Part shown: positions 6,487 to 12,856 of the stretch, one piece after another | Position numbering within the stretch: position 1 is the stretch's first letter | Layout of the letters: the number at the start of each line of letters is the position of its first letter | Source: Syntrophobacterales bacterium | GTDB lineage: Bacteria > Desulfobacterota > Syntrophorhabdia > Syntrophorhabdales > WCHB1-27 | Direction of reading: 5' to 3' | DNA length: 13,195 nt | NCBI GenBank assembly: GCA_017881765.1 | Contig: JADGQN010000088.1 | Location: forward strand, 1-13,195 | The notes under the pieces: generated by a model | The model's database searches: none | What the model was told of the DNA's origin: nothing | The model's input: only the letters and a program-made list of their open reading frames with translations | Program-made: the position numbers and the translations under genes

Positions 6487-8217
6487 TCACCCCTCTCTAG
6501 TTTGTGTCTTGCTGTTAATGGGAAGATATATTCCAAAGGTGGCGCCTTCGCCAGCCCTGTTTCGGACCTCGATGTGACCATCATGGTGCATGACGATCTT
6601 GTTGGAGATGGCAAGACCCAGCCCGGTCCCCCTTTCTTTTGTGGTAAAAAACGGATTGAATATATTGTCAAGCAAGGAGGGGTCTATGCCTCCGCCCGTG
6701 TCGGCGACGGAAACTTTAACGCAGGACCTGTCCTGGTAGAGCGCCTTCTCGGTGCGGACCGTCAGCGTTCCCCCGCCCCCCATAGCCTGGAAAGCATTCA
6801 AGATGATGTTAATGAAGACCTGTTTAATCTGGTGGACATCACAGACCACACTCGGCAGCTCGGCCTGGTAACCCTTGACGATGCGTACCCGTTCCCAGAT
6901 TTTGTCTGACGCAAGCAGGTAGAGGATCTCGTCGAGAAGGCTGTTCGCATTGCACGGTTCCTGGAGAAGTGGCGTGTCCTTCACGTAATCGAGAATCTCG
7001 TTGAGTATGGTCTCGAGTCGCGCAACTTCACCGATAATGATCTCGATGTAGCGGTTATCCTTCTCATCGATCTGCACCTGCCTCGCCAGTCTCTTGGTGA
7101 AGCCGCCGATGATGACGAGGGGGTTTCGGATCTCATGGGCGATGCTCGCCGTCATTTCCCCGAGACTGCGCAGCTTTTCGTGCTCTATTACGCGCTTCTG
7201 CGCGTCGCCCAACTCTTTGAGCACGTCGCGTAGCTTCGTATTGAGAAAGGACGTCTCCAGGCCGCTGGAGATGTAGTTGGCGACAGCGCTGACAAGATAC
7301 TGATCGTCTTCTTCCATGGCAAGCTGCTGCTCGCTCTTCTTGCAAAACGTTATGGTGCCGAGGACGCGGTCCTTGGATAGTATGGGTGTACAATAGAGAG
7401 CTAAACGTCCACCGTTCGGCGCTGCCTCAAGGGGGTGGTCACCGAGCGAGGTGGCCCGCCTCAACCTCAGGGCTTCACTCTCCAGGTCTCGAAGGGGGCC
7501 CTCTATGGCAGCGTCGATCTCCCCTGACGTAAAGCGCTGGAAGTCGAGCCTGACGAATGAATGGGCCAGTTTTATCGTGGTGAATGCCGCGTTGAAAGAC
7601 TTTGCAGTGATCGTAGCTATGTTCTGGAGAAGTAAATGGGGCTCCGTGGCCGAAGTCAGCACCCTTCCAAGTTCAGAGAGCGTTGCAAGTTCGCTGATGC
7701 GCTTCTTCGACGAAACCAGCAGATCATACGTGTGCAGGATGCCGCCCAGCTCCCTGGATATTATCGAAAGGACGATTTTCTCAGAATCGACGATGGTCTC
7801 CCTGCCGGAGGAGCACAGGAGGAGGACCCCGTAAACAAAGCTATCATCGGATAAGGGCAAGAAGGCAAACGCCTTGTAGCGGTCGGTCGCACCATCCAGG
7901 TCCGCGTAGAAGAGGCAGCCAAAACGGGGAGGCACGTTACGAGAGGTAAAGTATTGAGGCACTCTCTTTTGAGCGACAGTGCCAACTACCCCCTCCCCTA
8001 CGTGGCAGCGGTAGCCGCTCAGGATCCCAAAGAGGCGGCTGGTGCGGTTCATGAACCTGCAGGAGAGACGCTTATCCTTGTCGAGAGTGTAGAGGGCCGC
8101 CTCCTCGATGTGCATTTCGTGAGCCAGGATGTTGAGAATTGCCTCGATGCGGGATGCTATTTCAAGGTTTGAGTGGGATATCTCAATGACCTTGCCCAGA
8201 ATGTTAACGGAATCCAT
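6487..8217 (-). CDS. Soluble histidine kinase with two GAF-type sensor domains
   Basis: This is a 576-residue sensor kinase with no membrane segment, so it probably senses a cytoplasmic signal. Two GAF-like regions (about 10-170 and 185-330) precede a coiled-coil linker (DVLKELGDAQKRVIEHEKLR) and the dimerisation/phosphoacceptor helix with His361 in SIAHEIRNPL. The ATPase domain has the N box INIILNAFQAM (Asn474), DTGGGID (from Asp506), FNPFFTTK (520-527) and GTGLGLAI (530-537). All catalytic boxes are intact. The ATG at 8217 overlaps the end of glgA by 14 bases; an in-frame ATG at 8250 would add 11 residues. The stop lies two bases before the response regulator ATG. The GAF ligand cannot be told from sequence. 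Confidence 0.93.
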   Translation of the reverse strand: MDSVNILGKVIEISHSNLEIASRIEAILNILAHEMHIEEAALYTLDKDKRLSCRFMNRTSRLFGILSGYRCHVGEGVVGTVAQKRVPQYFTSRNVPPRFGCLFYADLDGATDRYKAFAFLPLSDDSFVYGVLLLCSSGRETIVDSEKIVLSIISRELGGILHTYDLLVSSKKRISELATLSELGRVLTSATEPHLLLQNIATITAKSFNAAFTTIKLAHSFVRLDFQRFTSGEIDAAIEGPLRDLESEALRLRRATSLGDHPLEAAPNGGRLALYCTPILSKDRVLGTITFCKKSEQQLAMEEDDQYLVSAVANYISSGLETSFLNTKLRDVLKELGDAQKRVIEHEKLRSLGEMTASIAHEIRNPLVIIGGFTKRLARQVQIDEKDNRYIEIIIGEVARLETILNEILDYVKDTPLLQEPCNANSLLDEILYLLASDKIWERVRIVKGYQAELPSVVCDVHQIKQVFINIILNAFQAMGGGGTLTVRTEKALYQDRSCVKVSVADTGGGIDPSLLDNIFNPFFTTKERGTGLGLAISNKIVMHHDGHIEVRNRAGEGATFGIYLPINSKTQTREG

Positions 8218-9661
8218 GTTTTTCCAGGGCCTTCTTGTAGAGCGCGGCATACTCAGTCGCCGATTTCTCCCAGGAAAAATCCTGCTGCATACATCTTTTC
8301 ACAAGAGCCAGCCACGCGTCCTTGTCGCGATGGAGAGCGAGGGCGCGCTTCAAAGCCCGGAGCATTTCCTCGGCAGAATAGTCGTAGAATTTGAAGCCGG
8401 TGGCAAGGCCGGGGCGGGCCGGATCGTCGCGAATGGTGTCCTCGAGGCCGCCCACGGCTCGGACGACGGGTACCGTGCCGTACTTGAGGCTGTATATCTG
8501 ATTGAGGCCGCAAGGTTCATAGCGCGATGGCATGAGGAAGATGTCGGCCCCAGCCTCGATGAGGTGCGCGAGGGTGTTGTCGTAGGCAATCTTCACAGCG
8601 AAGGATTTAGGATACTTCTTGGAGAGGGCGGCAAAGAGCTCGTGGTATTTTCGTTCGCCTGTTCCCAGGAGGATATACTGCATGTCCAGGGCCATCATCT
8701 CTTCAAAGGCGTCCGCTATAAGATCGAACCCTTTTTGGTCGGCGAGCCGCGAGATGCTTGCGACAAGAGGAACGGCTGGCCTTGCGGGCAAACCGAAAGC
8801 CTGCTGCAGGGCCGCCTTGTCGCGTGCCTTCAGCCCTACGGTCTCGGCAGTAAATTTAGCAGGGACGTAAGCGTCTTTATCGGGACTCCAGTCGTCGTAA
8901 TCGACGCCGTTCACAATGCCGTAGAGGTCGCTCTTGCGGCTCCTGAGCACCCCGTCCAGGCCCGCGCCGAACTCGGGTGTCTGAATCTCCTCACTGTATT
9001 TCCTGCTGACGGTGTTGATGATGTCGGAGGAGACGATGCCCCCCTTCAGGAAGTTGATCTTCCCGTAGAATTCGAGGCATTCAGGGGTGAAATACTCCCA
9101 ACCCAGGTTCAAAAGATGCATGTCATAATGCCAGAAGAGTCCCTGATAGCCCATATTATGTATGGTAAAGAGCGTACCGATCTTTGCCAGGTCCGGATCG
9201 TCTTTGTGGAGCCCCCGCAGGAAGAGGGGCACGAGGCCTGTCTGCCAATCGTTGCAATGAAGGACATCCGGGACCCAACCGGTGAGCCTTACTGCTTCGA
9301 GAATGCTTTTTGAGAAGAAGATGAAGCGCTCAGCATTATCAAGGTAATCCCCATCAGGTGTGCTATACAGGTAATCCCGGTAAAAGTACTCATCCTTCTC
9401 AACAAGATAGGCCGGGATGCCGTCGTACTCGCTCTCAACAATCTCGCCTGAAACGGCCCGCTGAGATATCGGGCAGGAAAAGGTGTAATGCTTGTAAGTG
9501 ATCGGGAAGCCCTTCTCCTCAATGCCCTTATACTTGGGCATGATGACGCGCACGTCCACACCGATCTTCTTGAGGGCCTTGGGCAAGGCCCCTGCGACGT
9601 CGGCAAGGCCGCCGGTCTTAGCGAATGGATAAATTTCTGACGACGCCAGAAGTATTTTCAA
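8204..9661 (-). CDS. glgA: Glycogen (starch) synthase, GT5 family
   Basis: GlgA elongates alpha-1,4-glucan from a nucleotide-glucose donor, usually ADP-glucose in bacteria. From the TTG at 9661 the protein is 485 residues, the usual length. It begins MKILLASSEIYPFAKTGGLA, with the donor-binding Lys15 in KTGGL. Other family motifs are HCNDWQTGL (135-143), ISRLADQKGFD (303-313), and SRYEPCGLNQIYSLKYGT (379-396) with Glu382. The TTG start is supported by GGAGGGAGC directly upstream, by family length, and by a TTGA overlap with the galT stop codon. An upstream in-frame ATG exists but would add 28 residues unlike the family. The end overlaps the kinase start. No glgC (ADP-glucose pyrophosphorylase) lies nearby, while galU does. 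Confidence 0.95.
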   Translation of the reverse strand: MKILLASSEIYPFAKTGGLADVAGALPKALKKIGVDVRVIMPKYKGIEEKGFPITYKHYTFSCPISQRAVSGEIVESEYDGIPAYLVEKDEYFYRDYLYSTPDGDYLDNAERFIFFSKSILEAVRLTGWVPDVLHCNDWQTGLVPLFLRGLHKDDPDLAKIGTLFTIHNMGYQGLFWHYDMHLLNLGWEYFTPECLEFYGKINFLKGGIVSSDIINTVSRKYSEEIQTPEFGAGLDGVLRSRKSDLYGIVNGVDYDDWSPDKDAYVPAKFTAETVGLKARDKAALQQAFGLPARPAVPLVASISRLADQKGFDLIADAFEEMMALDMQYILLGTGERKYHELFAALSKKYPKSFAVKIAYDNTLAHLIEAGADIFLMPSRYEPCGLNQIYSLKYGTVPVVRAVGGLEDTIRDDPARPGLATGFKFYDYSAEEMLRALKRALALHRDKDAWLALVKRCMQQDFSWEKSATEYAALYKKALEKHGFR

Positions 9662-10671
9662 GCTCCCTCCGATAGCGACACTTCGCGCAGAAAGGTTGTA
9701 GCCAGCTCCGGTGGTGTGGGGTTTATGTAGAATCCCGTGCCCCACTCGAAGCCCGCCATTTTGGTAAGTCTGGGTATAATCTCTATGTGCCAGTGATAGT
9801 ACGGAACGCTGGCCAGGTCAGCCGGCGCGGTGTGTATCATATAGTTGTAGGGAGGGGCATTGAGCAGCTTATTGTTCTTTTTGAGTATTGTGGAGACCGC
9901 GTCCGCCAAGGCGTAATAGTTGTCGTCATTCCCGGAGGCCAGAAAGGAGGCGACATGGCTTTTCGGTAGCACCCAGGTTTCGAAAGGGAAGCGAGCCGCG
10001 AAAGGGGAGATGGCCACGAAGGCCTCGTTCTCATAAATCACCCGTGAGCCATCCTCTGCTTCCTGGGCTATGATGTCACAGAATACGCATCTATCCTTGT
10101 ACTTATAGTAGGCAAGGCCGCCATTTATTTCCTCGAAGACGCGGCGCGGGACAATGGGAAGGGCGATCAGTTGAGAATGAGAATGATCGAGGGAGGCGCC
10201 GGCCACAGCCCCATGATTCTTGAAGATCATGATGAACTTGAAGCGCTTGTCGCGCAACAGGTCGATCGTGCGCTCCTTGTAAGCAACGAACACGTTCTGG
10301 ACGGATGCTACGTTCATGGTGTAGAGCGTCTGTCCGTGGAGGGGGGTTTCAACAATTACCTCGTGGGCTCCGATGCCGTTCATGCGGTCATAGAGCCCCA
10401 CACCTTCCTTGTTCAGGGCCCCTTCAATACGCAAAGCGGGGAACTTGTTCGGTACGACCCTGAGGGTCCACCCGGGAGTATTGGGCGGCGTGTGGTCGGG
10501 CCGGATAGCGAAGACCTCCGGGGGCGTCATCGTCTCGTTCCCGGCACAGAGGGGACAGAGCCCCGCCTTCGGAGGTGCCTCCTCTTCGGCAAGAAAGACG
10601 GGCCTTTGGGCCCTCTCCGTTGAAATAATAACCCATCTATCGATAATCGGATCTTTTCTCAGTTCAGGCAC
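9658..10671 (-). CDS. galT: Galactose-1-phosphate uridylyltransferase family protein
   Basis: Family members swap UMP between UDP-glucose and galactose-1-phosphate through a uridylyl-histidine intermediate. The 337-residue protein has the metal site CPLC (39-42) and a second pair, CVFC (195-198). The active site reads HSHSQ (163-167), with His165 as the expected nucleophile, where E. coli has HPHGQ. HWHIEIIPR (293-301) and GTGFYINPTPPE follow as in the family. The GTG start has GGAG six bases upstream. It is the first gene of the operon and overlaps glgA by four bases. True galactose specificity is not proven: distant members act on other sugar nucleotides, and no galK or galE is present in the window. 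Confidence 0.88.
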   Translation of the reverse strand: MPELRKDPIIDRWVIISTERAQRPVFLAEEEAPPKAGLCPLCAGNETMTPPEVFAIRPDHTPPNTPGWTLRVVPNKFPALRIEGALNKEGVGLYDRMNGIGAHEVIVETPLHGQTLYTMNVASVQNVFVAYKERTIDLLRDKRFKFIMIFKNHGAVAGASLDHSHSQLIALPIVPRRVFEEINGGLAYYKYKDRCVFCDIIAQEAEDGSRVIYENEAFVAISPFAARFPFETWVLPKSHVASFLASGNDDNYYALADAVSTILKKNNKLLNAPPYNYMIHTAPADLASVPYYHWHIEIIPRLTKMAGFEWGTGFYINPTPPELATTFLREVSLSEGA

Positions 10672-10695
10672 GGGTCACTCCAGAAGTTCTGTTTT

Positions 10696-10725
10696 TTGAC
10701 ACAAAACGGGGTGCATGTTAATAAT
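10696..10725 (+). promoter_or_regulatory. Promoter of the rhomboid gene, leaderless candidate
   Basis: A perfect -35 TTGACA (10696-10701) is followed after 18 bases by -10 AATAAT (10720-10725). Transcription would begin at or within a base or two of the GTG at 10732. The same 60-bp gap must also hold the promoter of the divergent galT operon, which I could not identify with confidence. Confidence 0.5.
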
Positions 10726-10731
10726 AAAGCC

Positions 10732-11406
10732 GTGATACCGATCAGGGATAATATCCCCACCCGTACTATTCCCATTATAACAATAAGCCTAATCATTGTA
10801 AACACGTTAGTCTTTGTTTATGCAGCATTCATGCCAACCGCGGCGGAGAAGGAGTTGGTTATCAAGTACGGACTCGTACCCAAGGAGCTCCTTCTCGCCT
10901 TGCATGGCCGCCCGGAACTGCTGCCGTATAACGTGCTGACCATGTTTACATCGATGTTCCTCCACGGCGGCTTCTTTCATCTCGGCGGGAACATGCTCTA
11001 TCTCTGGATTTTCGGGAACAACATAGAAGATTCGACCGGACACGGGAGGTTCATCGTTTTTTATGGACTGTCCGGGGTTGCGGCAGCGCTGCTGCAGTTC
11101 GCCTATGACCCAGCAGCGAGCATACCAATGATCGGGGCGAGCGGCGCCGTCTCCGGCGTACTCGGGGCCTACCTGCTCTTGTTTCCCTACGCACGCATAA
11201 AGACGCTGATTTTCATTATTATCTTTATAACGACGGTTGAGTTGCCTGCCATCGTGCTGCTTACCATCTGGTTCTTTATGCAGGTGCTCTTTGCACACAC
11301 GGAAGGAGTTGCCTGGTCAGCCCACATAGGCGGCTTCCTTTTTGGGCTGGCAACCATCAAGCTCTTTACGTTGGGCAGACCGCGGGTGAGAGCGCCGAGG
11401 AGGTAA
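10732..11406 (+). CDS. Rhomboid-family intramembrane serine protease
   Basis: Rhomboids cleave membrane proteins within or near the bilayer. The 224-residue protein has several hydrophobic segments and the family hallmarks. HLGGNMLYLWIFG (83-95) supplies His83 and Asn87, GASGAVSG (135-142) holds catalytic Ser137, and SAHIGG (196-201) has catalytic His198. The N-terminus MIPIRDNIPTRTIPIIT is the typical cytoplasmic start of bacterial rhomboids, which favours the GTG at 10732. The upstream frame stays open to a TTG at 10696, but that TTG is part of the -35 element. No Shine-Dalgarno sequence is visible before 10732. The gene is divergent from galT, and downstream lies the parS array. The substrate is unknown. 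Confidence 0.93.
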   Translation: MIPIRDNIPTRTIPIITISLIIVNTLVFVYAAFMPTAAEKELVIKYGLVPKELLLALHGRPELLPYNVLTMFTSMFLHGGFFHLGGNMLYLWIFGNNIEDSTGHGRFIVFYGLSGVAAALLQFAYDPAASIPMIGASGAVSGVLGAYLLLFPYARIKTLIFIIIFITTVELPAIVLLTIWFFMQVLFAHTEGVAWSAHIGGFLFGLATIKLFTLGRPRVRAPRR

Positions 11407-11429
11407 AACCGGGTCCAGGGTCTAGCGGC

Positions 11430-11481
11430 CCGGGTCCAGCGAAATCCCCAAGGAGGGTCCCAAATGCTTCACGTGAAACAT
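11430..11481 (+). repeat. Long parS-containing direct repeat, copy 1
   Basis: This 52-base segment matches 12366-12417 at 45 of 52 positions. The shared pattern is CCGGG, then GCGAAAT, AAGG, GGTCCCAAATG and the parS palindrome. The conservation extends well beyond the 16-base ParB site, so the copies share an origin. Confidence 0.75.
11465..11480. other. parS: parS site 1
   Basis: TGCTTCACGTGAAACA has one mismatch to the ParB/Spo0J consensus TGTTTCACGTGAAACA. It lies at the end of the 52-base direct repeat. Confidence 0.85.
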
Positions 11482-11562
11482 TGCCCTGTGGGCAGGGTCC
11501 CCAAGGGCTTGGGTCTTAGGGCGCGGGAGAGGCGTTGCGCACGCGTGGCGACCGTCCCGGAA

Positions 11563-11578
11563 TGCTTCACGTGAAACA
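11563..11578. other. parS: parS site 2
   Basis: TGCTTCACGTGAAACA has one mismatch, the same variant as site 1, and is flanked by AA/TT. The preceding GACCGTC and following TTGC recur around site 7. Confidence 0.85.
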
Positions 11579-11668
11579 TTGCCGTCATTAAGAACAATCG
11601 CCTCCTCCTTGGCAACCGGAGAGTCTGTGTTGTAAGCCCTCGCGGTCTGGACCCCGGACCCTAAATAA

Positions 11669-11684
11669 GGTTTCACGTGAAACA
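11669..11684. other. parS: parS site 3
   Basis: GGTTTCACGTGAAACA has one mismatch, at the outermost base. The GC-rich CTGGACCCCGGACCC lies just upstream. Confidence 0.85.
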
Positions 11685-11752
11685 TTAAGCGTCGGGTGGG
11701 GTTACTGTTCGGGGCCCGAGAAGGCCACTTTCCGTTCAACGGAGGTTCGGAA

Positions 11753-11768
11753 TGTTTCACGTGAAACA
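11753..11768. other. parS: parS site 4 (exact)
   Basis: This is an exact TGTTTCACGTGAAACA, extended by flanking bases to the 20-bp perfect palindrome AATGTTTCACGTGAAACATT (11751-11770). GGGCCC lies about 35 bases upstream. Confidence 0.95.
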
Positions 11769-11946
11769 TTCCACTGTCCAAACTCTTGGTTGTTGTGGTC
11801 GCGACCGTGGGTGGTCAGGATAGGGAGTTGAAGGAGTGACGCGCGATAAGGAACGATTGACGAGACGGAAGGGCTTTCGTGTGCGAGCGAGCTACGTGCT
11901 GCGGCCGAAATCGTTCGCCCTGGGCCCGGTTCCTGTTAGAAGGGAA

Positions 11947-11962
11947 TGTTTCACGTGAAATG
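11947..11962. other. parS: parS site 5
   Basis: TGTTTCACGTGAAATG keeps the left half and the core and differs only in the last two bases. GGGCCC occurs 19 bases before it and 20 bases after it. Confidence 0.7.
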
Positions 11963-12089
11963 TGCGTGCGAGGTCGGGGCCAGGGCCCAGAAAGACACCT
12001 ATTCCGTACCGCCACTGGTCATGGCTCATGCGAAAGACGCAGCCAACAGGGTCGGGCAGGTCGCGTTCCAGGGTTTAGTGCGCAGGCAA

Positions 12090-12244
12090 ACTAGTGCCTA
12101 CTTGTCAAAGTTAGTAGCCACGCTGTCACCCTTTACGTCATTCCGGCGAACGCCGGAATCCAGATTCTGCAAGGATTTCTGGACCCCGGTTTTCACCGGG
12201 GTGACGACATGAGAGTACGCGTACTTTTGCAAGTTGGTACTAGT
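12090..12244. mobile_element. MITE-like element with inverted termini
   Basis: The element spans 155 bases. The left end ACTAGTGCCTACTTG and the reverse complement of the right end, ACTAGTACCAACTTG, match at 13 of 15 positions, and a looser match continues inwards. The outer CTAG on both sides could be a target duplication, but because it is palindromic it cannot be separated from the terminal repeat. Inside are two strong hairpins (12137-12205). It has no coding capacity, so it would depend on a transposase elsewhere. It sits between parS sites 5 and 6 and accounts for part of their wide spacing. Confidence 0.55.
12137..12205. repeat. Dispersed palindromic repeat (REP-like), two hairpins
   Basis: The first hairpin, ATTCCGGCGAACGCCGGAAT (12140-12159), has 9-bp arms and an AA centre. 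The second (12183-12202) has arms ACCCCGGT and ACCGGGGT around TTTC. The ends GTCA and TGAC also pair. Translation of the plus strand gives the FRRTPESRF ... WTPVFTGVT string, a widespread artefact of this repeat type in bacterial annotations. It forms the core of the MITE-like element. Confidence 0.75.
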
Positions 12245-12365
12245 TCGGACACGGGGTGGTCTGGAGACGTTTCGCAGAATCGCCAGGATCAGGAGAAGAA
12301 GGTCGGTGATCCATGGCGAGAAAACCGGCCAAGGACGTTTGGGTTGGTCTGAGCCGGACCTGGAC

Positions 12366-12417
12366 CCGGGCCCGGCGAAATACCTAAGGCAGGTCCCAAA
12401 TGTTTCACGTGAAACAT
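12366..12417 (+). repeat. Long parS-containing direct repeat, copy 2
   Basis: Second copy of the segment at 11430-11481, with seven differences in 52 bases. This copy contains an exact parS. A third, shorter echo (GGCCGGGGAAATACC) begins near 12431. Confidence 0.75.
12401..12416. other. parS: parS site 6 (exact)
   Basis: Exact TGTTTCACGTGAAACA, with an outer A/T pair extending the palindrome to 18 bases. Confidence 0.95.
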
Positions 12418-12472
12418 GCTCGAAAGCCGGGGCCGGGGAAATACCGACTTCGGACGTGACCGACCGTCATAA

Positions 12473-12488
12473 TGTTTCACGTGAAACA
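12473..12488. other. parS: parS site 7 (exact)
   Basis: Exact TGTTTCACGTGAAACA within a 20-bp perfect palindrome (12471-12490). It is preceded by GACCGTC, as at site 2. Confidence 0.95.
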
Positions 12489-12627
12489 TTGCATACCGGA
12501 GACGGAGGGTCCCGAGGAATGGCACATGGATTATTTACCCTTACTCACCGCTCACGTGATGGTAGCGTGGGCACGGGAGACGGGCATTGGGTCAAGTAAG
12601 GTACTTGACGGTGAGTGATGTCCGGGA

Positions 12628-12642
12628 TGTTCACGTCAAACA
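12628..12642. other. Degenerate parS
   Basis: TGTTCACGTCAAACA resembles parS with one T missing from the left arm and one G-to-C change in the right arm. ParB binding is doubtful. It probably marks decay of an eighth copy. Confidence 0.45.
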
Positions 12643-12649
12643 TAGATCC

Positions 12650-12799
12650 GGTCGGCAAGAGATATCGGGCCTCCCAGGTTTTGATGGTGTGGATGTTGTC
12701 CGGCGGAGACTGTATATCTTGGTCAATATCCCCGACCAGCAGGCGGATGGGCAGCCTCTTTGTCGGCTACGTAGGCCTGAAAACAGACAAAAGGAGGCT
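12650..12799 (+). promoter_or_regulatory. Possible structured leader before the radical SAM gene
   Basis: Two stem systems can be drawn. In the first, GGTCGG (12650-12655) pairs with CCGACC (12732-12737), with GATAT/ATATC nested inside it. In the second, AGCCTC-TTTGTC (12753-12764) pairs with GACAAA and GAGGCT (12786-12799) with a two-base bulge. The second stem would bury AGGAGG at 12792-12797, the best Shine-Dalgarno sequence upstream of the gene. It matches no riboswitch class that I recognise. In GC-rich DNA some of this pairing may be chance. Confidence 0.35.
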
Positions 12800-12840
12800 T
12801 CAGGGCTTGATTTTATTCTGGACCCTGGCCCCAGGACCCC

Positions 12841-12856
12841 ACGATAACGTGAAACA
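12841..12856 (+). other. parS half-site at the radical SAM start codon
   Basis: The right half ACGTGAAACA is intact and the left half is lost (ACGATA). The GTG of the half-site is the proposed start codon of the next gene. Confidence 0.5.

Larger units (their letters stand above)
11407..12848. other. 1.44-kb non-coding parS array (putative centromere)
   Basis: No convincing gene is present on either strand. Open frames here are short, mutually overlapping, and many simply translate parS (MFHVKH, NVSRET). The stretch contains seven good parS sites, degenerate copies towards the right end, repeated GC-rich segments containing GGGCCC or GGGTCC, one MITE-like insertion and potential RNA stems near the right gene. 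Dense parS in non-coding DNA close to dnaA fits a ParB loading centre for chromosome segregation and SMC recruitment. Confidence 0.8.

Noticed and set aside
9662..9745. Upstream ATG start for glgA (28 extra residues)
   Set aside because: The extension lies inside galT, is unlike GlgA N-termini, and the TTG at 9661 has a strong GGAGG-type site directly before it.
11836..11958. 40-codon frame (GTG start) rich in Arg/Lys, vaguely like the N-terminus of RnpA, ending inside parS site 5
   Set aside because: It lacks the conserved body of RnpA, the resemblance is limited to a basic stretch, and the stop falls inside parS. A chance frame is more likely than a relic rnpA.
11946..12212. 88-codon frame ending FRRTPESRF...WTPVFTGVTT
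   Set aside because: The tail is the translation of a dispersed palindromic repeat, and the frame begins in parS site 5.
11422..12525. Several short frames beginning MFHVKH or containing NVSRET/FHVK
   Set aside because: These strings are translations of the parS palindrome in different frames. The frames overlap one another and have no family or ribosome binding site support.
12520..12540. TGGCAC followed by TTATT as a sigma54 promoter
   Set aside because: The -12 element lacks the required GC dinucleotide of TTGC.
12548..12563. TCACGTGA core as an additional parS
   Set aside because: Only the central eight bases match and both outer arms are lost. It is too weak to call a site.
12612..12848. 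Long N-terminal extension of the radical SAM protein (frame open from about 12615)
   Set aside because: The extra residues do not look like the family, and the frame runs through a degenerate parS. The GTG at 12849 or, less likely, the TTG at 12807 is preferred.
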